Source of the DNA: JADJEI01 sp035328465
GTDB taxonomy: Bacteria; Bacteroidota; Ignavibacteria; Ignavibacteriales; Ignavibacteriaceae
NCBI GenBank assembly: GCA_035328465.1
Contig: DAOLIQ010000085.1
Coordinates: forward strand, 1 to 13,571
Length of the DNA: 13,571 bases
Direction: 5' to 3'
Below are positions 7,078-13,571 of this stretch, piece by piece. Positions within the stretch are counted from its first letter, which is position 1. Every line of letters begins with the position of its first letter. The translations under genes and the position numbers were made by a program. The notes below the pieces were generated by a model. That model saw nothing but the letters and a program-made list of their open reading frames with translations. It ran no database searches and was not told where the DNA came from.

Positions 7078-7422
7078 TTATTTCTTTTTCTTTTTAGATG
7101 ACCTGGCTTTGCTGTTGAACTCTAAACATAAATTTATCCAGTAGTCAAATTCTTTTTTGGTTTTCATACCTGTTTCATCCACCAGTACATAACCACGCAT
7201 GGGTCGTTTTGTGAAGTCCATTGTTCTGCAGCCGATTCGTTTAACTGCAGTATCGTGTAAGTCCGGGTCAATGCGGCACATCATTTCGTCTTTGATGATA
7301 CCGACACACATTTTACCATTATACATAAAAGTCAGTCCTCCCATCATTTTTTTTTCTTCAGTACCGGAAAGTTCTGCAAGTCTTTCACGAATACGGTTTG
7401 CTAATTTTTCGTTGTATGCCAT
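7078..7422 (-). CDS. TfoX/Sxy N-terminal domain protein
   Basis: This 114-residue protein matches the TfoX N-terminal domain: KLANRIRERLAEL near the start, then KKMMGGLTFMYNGKMCVGII (25-44) and a MDFTKRPMRGYVLVDE segment (68-84). In gammaproteobacteria Sxy/TfoX activates competence genes with CRP, but those proteins have an additional C-terminal domain. This protein has only the N-terminal domain and ends in a lysine-rich tail, as is common for stand-alone versions whose role is unknown. A competence role should not be assumed. The ribosome binding site is AGGAA, seven to eight bases before the ATG. It sits 24 bp after the DUF1801 gene and 31 bp before the VOC gene, so the three are probably co-transcribed. 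Confidence 0.85.
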   Translation of the reverse strand: MAYNEKLANRIRERLAELSGTEEKKMMGGLTFMYNGKMCVGIIKDEMMCRIDPDLHDTAVKRIGCRTMDFTKRPMRGYVLVDETGMKTKKEFDYWINLCLEFNSKARSSKKKKK

Positions 7423-7446
7423 TGATTTCCTAAAAATTTCTAATGG

Positions 7447-7818
7447 TTAGACTTCCCTGATTGACTTTTGCAAATTTTCTTTCACTCTGAATTTAACAAT
7501 TTTAGTTATCAGTCCCAATGGCAGGGGTTTATCAAGTGGAAACTGAACGGAGCCTTTTCCCTGCTTATATTTTGAAAGTTCCTTCGCAAATTCTGAATGC
7601 CCTGACGGCGTAGCATAAAAGCCAATATGGTTTTTGAATGCGGCAAAATATACTAATGGCTTGCCCTTTAGCTTATAAGCAGGCATGCCGTAGCTTATAG
7701 ATTCCTCCGCATCCGGTGCTGTATTTTTTATTATTGTACGGATTTGTTCGAGTCGTTGACGAACATCTTTCGGAAAACTTTTTAGGTAGTCATCTATGTT
7801 TTTGAATTTTGAATCCAT
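7447..7818 (-). CDS. DUF1801 / YdhG-like protein
   Basis: This 123-residue protein has the pattern of the DUF1801 (YdhG/YyaJ-like) family. An N-terminal helix (IDDYLKSFPKDVRQRLEQIR, 8-27) is followed by the signature PDAEESISYGMPAYKLKGKPLVYF, then HIGFYATP and a C-terminal block with FPLDKPLP and IVKFRVKEN. Some family members in Bacillus are described as frataxin-like iron chaperones; others have no assigned role. Full length and family hallmarks are present. It is cytoplasmic. A weak AGAGA ribosome binding site precedes the ATG. It is the second gene of the four-gene minus-strand run, 74 bp after the SDR gene, and a small hairpin occupies that gap. Confidence 0.85.
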   Translation of the reverse strand: MDSKFKNIDDYLKSFPKDVRQRLEQIRTIIKNTAPDAEESISYGMPAYKLKGKPLVYFAAFKNHIGFYATPSGHSEFAKELSKYKQGKGSVQFPLDKPLPLGLITKIVKFRVKENLQKSIREV

Positions 7819-7847
7819 ACAGTATCTCTTTCACATTATTCTAAAGT

Positions 7848-7868
7848 ATCGTTGATTACTTCAACGAT
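7848..7868 (-). promoter_or_regulatory. Intercistronic hairpin between SDR and DUF1801 genes
   Basis: A perfect eight-pair inverted repeat, ATCGTTGA / TCAACGAT with a five-base loop, lies 25 bp past the SDR stop codon and about 30 bp before the DUF1801 start. On the minus strand it is followed by ACTTTAGAAT, which lacks a good T-tract. It is more likely an attenuator, an mRNA-stability hairpin or an operator than a full terminator. Confidence 0.4.
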
Positions 7869-7892
7869 TGTTTGTTTACCAAATTAGTCACT

Positions 7893-8813
7893 TTACTCCC
7901 CGCTTTTCCACTTAAAATGCCTTTCAATTTCAGAGGAATAAACGGAACCAATTTTTTCTTTGTGTGATTCAAGCCAATCGGAAAATGCAGTTGTTCCATT
8001 TGGTTGTTGTTTGGACGTAAGCATTTCATCCATAAGTCCTTTGAGTTCGTTTCGTGTTAAAATATTATCACGTAAAACTAATCCGATTAATTTACCGAAT
8101 ATAATTCCAATGGCAGGGGGAATATGTATTAACGCAGCAGCCGGCTTAATAGCAGAGGCAATGAGCTGAACAAATTCCTGAAATGTAAATGTCTCGGGTC
8201 CGATTGCATCAAGTATAACGGATTTTTCCCCCCTGGAACTTTCAACAGCAATTGAAGCTAAGTCCTTGACAAATACAGGCTGCACACGATATGTCCCATC
8301 CCCAAAAATCGGAAAGAGCGGAAATTTCCGGATAAGCCATGCAATATTGTTTACGAGAATATCTTCATCACCAAAAACTAAGGTGGGTCTAACGATAGTA
8401 TAAGGAACACCTGAATTAATTAATGCATTTTCCTGTTCAGCTTTCCCGGCGTAATAAGGCAGATCAGAATTTACAGAAGCGTTTGTTACGCTTATATGAA
8501 CAATGCGTTTTATCCCGGCTTCTTTAGCGCAGTTAAAAAGTGTAATAGTATTTTTGATAGTCTGACGGTAAGTTTGATTGTCATACTCAAATCGAATCCA
8601 ATAAGTGTTATAAAGCGTTTCAGCTCCTCGCAGACTGTTGGTTAATTCTTCCGGGTTATCAAAATTGTACGAGAATGCCTTCACCGCATTGCCAAATGGA
8701 TTTGGTTTATCCGGGTGAGTTGTGATGGTTCTAACTTCTTCCCCTTGCTCCAATAATTTGCAGGTAATGCACTTACCAATATATCCAAAGGAACCCGTAA
8801 CGACATTAAGCAT
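7893..8813 (-). CDS. Atypical SDR / NmrA-like NAD(P)-binding protein
   Basis: This 306-residue protein has an N-terminal Rossmann motif, TGSFGYIG (GxxGxxG at residues 7-13). It carries a YxxxK pair, Tyr120 and Lys124, in LPYYAGKAEQENAL, after the HISVTNAS strand. VRPTLVFGDED (141-151) and the later VFVKDLA segment (180-186) are typical of the atypical/extended SDR group that includes NDUFA9-like and NmrA-like proteins. Expected chemistry is NAD(P)-dependent reduction or epimerisation of a sugar- or quinone-like substrate, or a non-catalytic sensor role; the sequence does not decide. It is soluble. A purine-rich AGAGAGA precedes the ATG. It is the first gene of the minus-strand run and is divergent from the lipoprotein gene at 9245, with a 431-bp palindrome-containing gap between them. 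Confidence 0.85.
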   Translation of the reverse strand: MLNVVTGSFGYIGKCITCKLLEQGEEVRTITTHPDKPNPFGNAVKAFSYNFDNPEELTNSLRGAETLYNTYWIRFEYDNQTYRQTIKNTITLFNCAKEAGIKRIVHISVTNASVNSDLPYYAGKAEQENALINSGVPYTIVRPTLVFGDEDILVNNIAWLIRKFPLFPIFGDGTYRVQPVFVKDLASIAVESSRGEKSVILDAIGPETFTFQEFVQLIASAIKPAAALIHIPPAIGIIFGKLIGLVLRDNILTRNELKGLMDEMLTSKQQPNGTTAFSDWLESHKEKIGSVYSSEIERHFKWKSGE

Positions 8814-8903
8814 TCGAAAGTCTCTCTAAAATGAAGGAAGGATTTTTTTTATAAATGATGTAAGCAATTTTTAATTACAAAAATATAACAAATAATGATT
8901 ATT

Positions 8904-8943
8904 TGAATTTAATCTATGGAATAATTTCCATAGGGCACGTGAA
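8904..8943. repeat. Copy 2 of the ~40-bp element, with perfect inverted repeat
   Basis: The core is an eight-pair inverted repeat, CTATGGAA / TTCCATAG around TAAT (8914-8933). It lies about 100 bp upstream of the SDR start. Positions 8904-8943 match 81-120 at 30 of 40 bases by direct comparison. The position suggests an operator for the minus-strand genes; a dispersed small repeat is the other option. Confidence 0.35.
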
Positions 8944-9157
8944 ATGCTTGTTTGTTTTATTTTCCTTTCAGTTTTTCAATGAGTTTTTTCACTTTGAAAG
9001 AGTTTCATCTTAGGTTCTGAATGCGATTTATCGCATTGAAAAAACACACACCCAAAAATGTCTTAACGGTTTTAACTGTTTATTCAGATGTTGAAATAAA
9101 AAAGAAAAAAATAGCTTTTTCAAAAACGAACTATTTTATTTTTTGCTTTCGCACAAC

Positions 9158-9220
9158 TGATAATTTATCGAAGCTTTTATTTAGTCTCTATTGGTTAAAT
9201 TAGCAATGATAAATTTATCA
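9158..9220. promoter_or_regulatory. Pair of TGATAA-TTATCA palindromic sites
   Basis: TGATAAATTTATCA (9207-9220) is a perfect 14-bp palindrome ending 24 bp before the lipoprotein start. TGATAATTTATCG (9158-9170) is a near copy 49 bp upstream. Two related palindromes in a promoter region suggest binding sites for a dimeric regulator, but the AT-rich composition weakens the case. Confidence 0.35.
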
Positions 9221-9244
9221 GAAATTAAAACGGAAAGAATTTAA

Positions 9245-9895
9245 ATGAAGCAATTATTATTTAGCAGTTTAATGGTTTTATTACTGCTTAGTTCGTGCAC
9301 AGATACCGTGAACGATATAGTTGACAGCACGATTACTGCCAATCAAAAAAAGGATGAGGTATTGCAGGCGGCGAAACAGGATTTCTCTTCGGATGCGGAG
9401 ATTGCTGCAATTTATGGAAGGAACGTAAGCCAAAGCGGTGAAGTTGATTTATTAAATCTTGAAAATGCTTTTGTGTATGTTGTTCAGTCTGATATTATGC
9501 AGAGCAATGAATTTTATGTTCCAGTGTTTGGTGCAGGTCCTATTAAATCGCCAATAAATTTTGATGCAATGCTTCAATTAGTAAAAGACACAACGGCGGC
9601 AAATATTCTCGGAACTGTTTTCGGCACACTTGCCACTGCTTCAATTGATCCAGCGGCAAATTATGATGATAGTCCTTTGGCTGTGCAAACTGCATTGATT
9701 AATGGTGGGAGTGCTTTCATCACTCAAAATACTAACACAAAAATTGATATGCTGCTTGTGCCGAGCAAGTCAATTGATTCAACTTCTATAATTAATTCTG
9801 CAGACTGGATAATAAACTTTTACTCTGATTCCAATTCGCTTGTGTTGTGGATTAATAGTGAATCAGGAATAGTAACAACTTTATCAGGGAATTAG
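9245..9895 (+). CDS. Lipoprotein of unknown function
   Basis: This 216-residue protein has a short type II signal peptide: MKQ, a Leu-rich core, and a lipobox LLSSC with lipidated Cys18. The mature part starts with a predicted helix (about 20-60) rich in Lys and Asp. It continues with alternating strands and Ser/Thr/Asn-rich segments (for example DSTSIINSADWIINFYSDSNSLVLWINSE split near residues 177-205). No cysteine other than the lipidated one was seen, and no named family is recognised. It should be anchored to a membrane facing the periplasm or exterior. A GGAAAG sequence lies seven to eight bases before the ATG. It is transcribed toward the amylase gene, and the two share a hairpin terminator region. 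Upstream palindromes suggest regulation. Confidence 0.8.
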   Translation: MKQLLFSSLMVLLLLSSCTDTVNDIVDSTITANQKKDEVLQAAKQDFSSDAEIAAIYGRNVSQSGEVDLLNLENAFVYVVQSDIMQSNEFYVPVFGAGPIKSPINFDAMLQLVKDTTAANILGTVFGTLATASIDPAANYDDSPLAVQTALINGGSAFITQNTNTKIDMLLVPSKSIDSTSIINSADWIINFYSDSNSLVLWINSESGIVTTLSGN

Positions 9896-9935
9896 TGAAG
9901 CATTCTTAAAATGAAAAACAATGATTAGGTTTTTC

Positions 9936-9949
9936 AATTAAAAATTATA
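9936..9949. repeat. AATTNNA heptamer pair
   Basis: Two adjacent heptamers, AATTAAA and AATTATA, lie between the convergent lipoprotein and amylase genes. They are of the same form as the arrays at 4614-4634 and 5822-5891. On their own they would be unremarkable; they are listed because of the recurrence. Confidence 0.3.
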
Positions 9950-9998
9950 AAAAGATTTTTGCTCACGTGAGAAATCACCTGAGCAAAATCATCTTTTT
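9950..9998. terminator. Bidirectional terminator with GAAA tetraloop
   Basis: TTTTGCTCA (9957-9965) pairs with TGAGCAAAA (9980-9988). Inside, after a C/C mismatch, GTGA (9967-9970) pairs with TCAC (9975-9978) around a GAAA loop. T-rich tails follow on both strands: CATCTTTTT on plus, and TCTTTTTATAA on minus. It lies 55-60 bp past the lipoprotein stop and overlaps the stop codon of the amylase gene (9975-9977), so it plausibly ends both convergent transcripts. Confidence 0.6.
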
Positions 9999-12839
9999 AG
10001 TTTGAATAAAATCACCTGCTTCAATTCTATAAAAATAAACTCCGCTGCTTAATTGCTCACCGAGATTATTTTCACCAAACCAGGTAACTGAATATGAGCC
10101 ATTGTTCAATTCTTTATCAACAAGCGTCATCACTTCCCTGCCGAGTAAGTCGTAAACTTTAAGTTTAACATTTCCCGGTTTTACTATTTGAAATACAATT
10201 TCAGTAGAAGGATTGAAAGGGTTGGGGTAGTTTTGTTCAAGATTATATTTTTCAACAACTCCGGGATTGATCAATTCTACTTCTGAGAGTAAATCGGGTT
10301 CGGGATTCGGAAGTTTGACTGAAGTGTAAAGTCTCAGCTCGCCCGGCTCTAAAGGAAATTGAGATTGTGTACTGATTACATCAAGACTATCGCCGGAAAA
10401 ATATTCATACCACCACCCTGTTCTGCTGAAATTCCCGCTGACAGTACCCGACTGCACATTAAAGTTGCCAACAATTCTAACGTCCATTGATGGATCATTA
10501 ATTTCTATACGTTTGCTGAAACCTGAAACATTTAAACTGAAATCAGAACTGCGGAAAACTTCATAATTTTCTTTAAGACTTGATAAAGCAGAAAATACTT
10601 TATAGACTTTTAATCTTCGCGGGTCATCGAAATAATCCCAGCGAATTGGTTTTTCTCCGGTTCGACCGTTGTAATCAATAGAATAATCATAACCAAGTTC
10701 ACCAAACTGCCAAATCATTTTTGGTCCTGGAATTGTAAGGAAGAATGCACCGGCAAGTTTAATTCTATTAAGCGCCTGAGAAAGATCTTTTATATTGTAA
10801 TCGCCAAAAGAATTTCCATACTGAAGATTTTTATACATTAGCCGTTCTTCATCATGACTTTCCATATAAGTGACGAGATGAGGAAAAGTCCACCCCCTTG
10901 TTTTGTATGAGCCCCAGCTAAGGTCAGAGGTATAACCCATTGCAGCTTCGTTATAATCGTGATTCATATTTCCCCAAAGCATTGCCCCATAATTTGATAA
11001 TTCTATCTCCTCACTGTTCTCAACAAAATGTTCAAGAATAACATAAGCCTGCGGGTCAACACTCCAAATTACATCAGCCATTCTTTCAAGAATAGAAATT
11101 CTTGCTGCATCATAAGCCCATCCATCACCGGGTGTATTTGTAAATCCTTTAGTAAAATCAAATCTAAAACCATCTACCTTAAAATCGTTGAGCCAGTGTT
11201 TGTTCACGCGATCAACAAAATATTTTGTGGCGCCACTCTGGTGATTAAAATCATTTCCAAAGCTAAAATCAGGGTTGGGGGAAACCTGATTGAACCACGG
11301 ATTGTTAGCCGCCGGTCGGTTATTAGCTGAGTCCCAATACAAGCGAACTAATGGACATTGACCAAAAGCATGATTCAACACAATATCAAGAATCACTGCC
11401 ATACCCAAGCTGTGTGCTTTATCAATAAAAGATTTTAATTGATCAGAAGGGCCATAATATTTATCAAGCGCATATTGAAAGCTTGAATTGTAACCCCAAC
11501 TGCTGTTACCTTCAAATTCCATAACAGGCATAAGCTCGATTGCATTGATGCCGAGATTTTTTAAATAGTTCAATGTATCTTCAAGGGTGTCATAATCATG
11601 AGCGGCAATAAAATCGCGGATGAGTAATTCATATATAACTAAATCAGTTTTTAATGGTTTCTGAAAATCTGTTACCTGCCAATTATAGGGTGTTTGTGCA
11701 GTTTGAAGAACAGAAACAATTTCGCCGGTCTTCCCGTATGGGTAGGGTTTTAAATCCGGATATGTTGAAGCAGAAATATATTGATCGTTCGAAGGATCGA
11801 GTACTTTTTCTGAATAAGGATCTGCAATTCTAATTTCACCATCAACAAGATATTGAAAAGCATATTCTGTTTGCGGAGTTAATCCTGAAATTGTGATCCA
11901 CCATATTGTACTGTCGGGTGTAATTTCATTTTTATTCATAAAATAATTCACATCAGCTTTCCAGTCATTAAAATCGCCAAGGACGTAAACAAAATCTTTG
12001 TAAGGTGCGTAAAGAGCCAGCGTTACGGTAGAATTATCAACGTAATTGATTCCGTGAATATTTCCATCAGGCAGGGGTGAATTTACAATAGGCGGGTTGA
12101 TCATTATTACAAATTCAGTTGTGTCCGAGCTGCCGGAAACACTGTTAGCGATTGCCTTTATATAATTAGTGCCGATGGAATAGTCAGCAGATAAAAAATC
12201 GTATTGAATTTCTGTTGAATTTGTCTGCACTGCCTGCGATCCATTTATGAACAAAGTGAAGTCCTGAACAAGTGTTCCGAGTTCAACACAAGTTAGAGAG
12301 ATAATCAAAGTATCATTATTATTCATAAAATAAGGAGAGCGGAGTGGATCGCCATACAAAACAGAAACTGATGGATTATTGACAACGATGGTCAAACCTA
12401 CTTCGTAAAGATCGGCGAAGATATCTGCTCCACCAACATCTCTACCAGTCTGACTCGCATCTGCACTTCTGAAGACAAATGCAAGCTGCTGAATATGTTC
12501 ATTAACGTCTGTTACAGAATAAAATTCGCGGGGATAACCGATAGTTAGTTGGTAAAGATCAGTTCCGATTCTTGTCAAAGCTGGCTGATTAGAATTATTT
12601 CCCCAATTACCAATAACATGTTTCCAATCGGAAGGACCGCTGCTAAAATTAGTAATCACTCCAGTATGAGCATAAACAGTACCGGTGTAACCTTCAAGTC
12701 CCCCATCCCCTTCCTGCGCATTAAATATAATTGTGATTGAATCATTCTCAGTTGAGTATTCCGGAATTGTTACGATTACCTGAGAGAAAACATTAGCGAT
12801 TAGTATCGTAAAATAAATAAGTGTGAGTCTTAGCTGCAT
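9975..12839 (-). CDS. Secreted GH13 alpha-amylase-family enzyme with T9SS sorting domain
   Basis: This 954-residue exported enzyme hydrolyses or rearranges alpha-glucans. Domains in order: Sec signal peptide (1-19, cleavage likely at FSQ/V); an N-terminal beta domain (about 21-150, with TGTVYAHTGVI and FVFRSAD) seen in Bacteroidota amylases; a second Ig-like domain (about 165-247); a CBM48-like domain (about 260-355, with VYVLGDFNDWKAD); the GH13 barrel (about 396-750). All four GH13 regions are intact: DIVLNH at 485-490, GFRFDF with Arg559 and nucleophile Asp561, acid/base Glu603 in ILEH, and His662/Asp663 in ESHDEE. A C-terminal beta domain precedes a type A T9SS sorting domain (867-954: LEQNYPNPFNPSTE to KKMILLR). 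It is therefore expected at the cell surface or secreted. The ribosome binding site is GGAAAG just before the ATG. The exact specificity (amylase, pullulanase or cyclomaltodextrinase-like) is not decided. Confidence 0.92.
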   Translation of the reverse strand: MQLRLTLIYFTILIANVFSQVIVTIPEYSTENDSITIIFNAQEGDGGLEGYTGTVYAHTGVITNFSSGPSDWKHVIGNWGNNSNQPALTRIGTDLYQLTIGYPREFYSVTDVNEHIQQLAFVFRSADASQTGRDVGGADIFADLYEVGLTIVVNNPSVSVLYGDPLRSPYFMNNNDTLIISLTCVELGTLVQDFTLFINGSQAVQTNSTEIQYDFLSADYSIGTNYIKAIANSVSGSSDTTEFVIMINPPIVNSPLPDGNIHGINYVDNSTVTLALYAPYKDFVYVLGDFNDWKADVNYFMNKNEITPDSTIWWITISGLTPQTEYAFQYLVDGEIRIADPYSEKVLDPSNDQYISASTYPDLKPYPYGKTGEIVSVLQTAQTPYNWQVTDFQKPLKTDLVIYELLIRDFIAAHDYDTLEDTLNYLKNLGINAIELMPVMEFEGNSSWGYNSSFQYALDKYYGPSDQLKSFIDKAHSLGMAVILDIVLNHAFGQCPLVRLYWDSANNRPAANNPWFNQVSPNPDFSFGNDFNHQSGATKYFVDRVNKHWLNDFKVDGFRFDFTKGFTNTPGDGWAYDAARISILERMADVIWSVDPQAYVILEHFVENSEEIELSNYGAMLWGNMNHDYNEAAMGYTSDLSWGSYKTRGWTFPHLVTYMESHDEERLMYKNLQYGNSFGDYNIKDLSQALNRIKLAGAFFLTIPGPKMIWQFGELGYDYSIDYNGRTGEKPIRWDYFDDPRRLKVYKVFSALSSLKENYEVFRSSDFSLNVSGFSKRIEINDPSMDVRIVGNFNVQSGTVSGNFSRTGWWYEYFSGDSLDVISTQSQFPLEPGELRLYTSVKLPNPEPDLLSEVELINPGVVEKYNLEQNYPNPFNPSTEIVFQIVKPGNVKLKVYDLLGREVMTLVDKELNNGSYSVTWFGENNLGEQLSSGVYFYRIEAGDFIQTKKMILLR

Positions 12840-13040
12840 GATCTTTCCATTAAATATAAAATTCTTTTGTAATCATAAAATAAAAAATAAAAACTACGTA
12901 GAACAGCTATTAATAATTTCTGCAATGTTGCCTAAACACATCTTTCAAAAAAGTTCGGAAATTATTTCAAAGGCATTTGTTTGTTCTTCAATGGTAGCGG
13001 CAAACGCTTCATAACCCTAGGCATGCATTACGCAGGGCAG

Positions 13041-13355
13041 ATGAAGACTGACGCGAGTGTGGTGAAGCATGACGCAAGTGGGATGAAGCATGACAAAGGT
13101 GTGGTGAAGATTGACGCAAGTGTGGTCAAGCATGACGCAGGTGTGGTGAAGCATGACGAAGGTGTGATGAAGCATGAAGCAAGTTCGGTCAAGCATGACG
13201 GAGATGTGGTGAAGATTGACGCAAGTGTGGTCAAGCATGATGGAGATGTGATGAAGCATGATGGAGGTAGCGTTGAGATTGACGCGATGGCGGTTGGGGT
13301 CGACCGGAGGAAAGTAGATATGAATGCAGGAATGGTAGAGCCCAACCAAGCTTTG
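13041..13355. repeat. 21-bp tandem-repeat minisatellite (about 12-15 units)
   Basis: Units begin every 21 bp from 13041 (13041, 13062, 13083 and so on). The first twelve, to about 13292, are clear; the last three are decayed. The consensus reads as codons GTG AAG CAT GAC GCA AGT GTG. Units at 13104 and 13209 are identical over all 21 bases, five units apart. Read on plus, the frame from 12981 or the ATG at 13023 to the TGA at 13365-13367 would give a heptapeptide repeat like VVKHDAS, with Lys and Asp nearly constant. Two frames on the minus strand are also open. Plus is strongly G-rich over C. Coding status is undecided. Confidence 0.85.
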
Positions 13356-13383
13356 GTACAGCAGTGAAAGTGCTAAAATGAGC

Positions 13384-13420
13384 AAAAAACGAACCTCCGA
13401 TGGCATTGCCATCGGAGGTT
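13384..13420 (-). terminator. Strong rho-independent terminator of the right-edge gene
   Basis: AACCTCCGATGGC (13392-13404) and GCCATCGGAGGTT (13408-13420) form a perfect 13-pair stem with a three-base loop. Six A residues at 13384-13389 give a U-tract on the minus strand right after the stem. It begins 16 bp past the stop codon of the partial T9SS gene and should shield the repeat and amylase promoter region from read-through. Confidence 0.88.
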
Positions 13421-13436
13421 TATGAGAATAGACAAT

Positions 13437-13571
13437 TTACTTCAAAAGTATCAGTTTTTTAGAAGCAGTAAAATCATTTGATTTTATTGAGTAGATGTAA
13501 ACACCGCTTGCCAGGGTGCTTGCGTTGAAAGTTACTTCGTAAGTGCCTGCGGGTTTTGTTTCTTTGAGGAG
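13437..13571 (-). CDS. Partial T9SS-secreted protein (C-terminal 44 codons)
   Basis: Only the end of this gene is in the window, and it runs off the right edge. The visible 44 residues, ending in KKLILLK and a TAA stop, include KPAGTYEVTFNAS, LASGVYIYSI and DFTASKKLILLK. This is the C-terminal half of a type A T9SS sorting domain, the signal that directs Bacteroidota cargo through the outer membrane and is usually then cleaved. The cargo domain is outside the window, so function is unknown. A strong terminator follows. It is on the same strand as the amylase, which carries the same type of sorting domain. Confidence 0.9.
   Translation of the reverse strand, partial: LLKETKPAGTYEVTFNASTLASGVYIYSIKSNDFTASKKLILLK

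Larger units (their letters stand above)
8814..9244. other. Divergent intergenic region with palindromes
   Basis: No credible gene lies here. It should contain the promoters of the SDR gene run (minus) and of the lipoprotein gene (plus). It holds at least three inverted repeats: 8914-8933, 9020-9037 (AATGCGA, loop TTTA, TCGCATT) and 9207-9220 (TGATAAATTTATCA), plus a partial copy of the last at 9158-9170 (TGATAATTTATCG). These are candidate operator sites. A 60-codon frame at 9021-9203 has no ribosome binding site or recognisable domain and is judged spurious. Confidence 0.5.
12840..13436. other. Region upstream of the amylase gene, dominated by a minisatellite
   Basis: It lies between the amylase start and the end of the right-edge gene. 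The part 12840-13040 is AT-rich and should hold the amylase promoter, though I cannot point to convincing elements. 13041-13355 is a 21-bp tandem repeat and 13384-13420 a terminator; both are described separately. Long open frames here on both strands arise from the repeat period being a multiple of three and are not accepted as genes. Confidence 0.6.

Noticed and set aside
7078..7422. TfoX-domain protein as a competence regulator
   Set aside because: Only the N-terminal domain is present and there are no competence genes in the window; the competence role is established for two-domain gammaproteobacterial proteins.
9021..9203. 60-codon plus-strand frame upstream of the lipoprotein
   Set aside because: No ribosome binding site, no domain, low-complexity Lys/Phe composition, and it overlaps palindromes in a promoter region.
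13041..13355. Possible CRISPR array
   Set aside because: The 21-bp units are directly adjacent with no unique spacers, and divergence is scattered inside units; it is a tandem minisatellite.
12981..13367. 128-codon plus-strand frame as a real protein gene, and two overlapping minus-strand frames
   Set aside because: A period of 21 without stop codons opens several frames at once. The TTG start has no ribosome binding site and the product is only the repeat; I list the repeat and leave coding open.

Overview
The window looks like the chromosome of a Bacteroidota/Chlorobi-group bacterium, most likely an Ignavibacteria-like lineage. The main reasons are two proteins ending in type A type IX secretion (T9SS) sorting domains: a 954-residue amylase with the NYPNPFNPST signature, and a partial gene on the right edge ending in KKLILLK. 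Several short lipoproteins and moderately AT-rich DNA fit this. The lineage is inferred from protein style only; there is no rRNA or other phylogenetic marker.

Left part (1-1113): intergenic sequence, a small lipoprotein gene (233-811), then about 300 bp of non-coding DNA with a G-quadruplex-type G-run cluster. Next (1114-4448) comes a plus-strand island that is visibly AT-richer than its surroundings. It holds a NurA-like nuclease gene that overlaps (GTGA) a BglII/BstYI-like restriction endonuclease gene, followed by a radical SAM gene that lacks its 5' end. I read this as a horizontally acquired, probably defence-related cassette. No DNA methyltransferase and no HerA-type ATPase accompany it. 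This is the most interesting part of the window.

Middle part (4682-8813, all minus strand): a seven-bladed Asp-box (BNR) propeller lipoprotein, a polytopic membrane protein, and a compact run of small housekeeping or stress-type genes. In transcription order these are an atypical SDR (NAD(P)-binding), a DUF1801/YdhG-like protein, a stand-alone TfoX N-terminal domain protein and a VOC (glyoxalase-fold) protein. They are separated by 74, 24 and 31 bp, with a GC-rich hairpin after the last gene.

Right part (8814-13571): a 431-bp divergent intergenic region containing several palindromes, a plus-strand lipoprotein (9245-9895), and convergent to it a secreted GH13 alpha-amylase-family enzyme (12839-9975). 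The two share a hairpin with a GAAA tetraloop. Upstream of the amylase lies a 21-bp tandem-repeat minisatellite (13041-13355), then a strong terminator and the C-terminal 44 codons of another T9SS-exported protein running off the right edge.

Small repeats recur in intergenic DNA: AT-rich heptamer arrays of form AATTNNN at three sites, and two copies of a roughly 40-bp element containing an inverted repeat.
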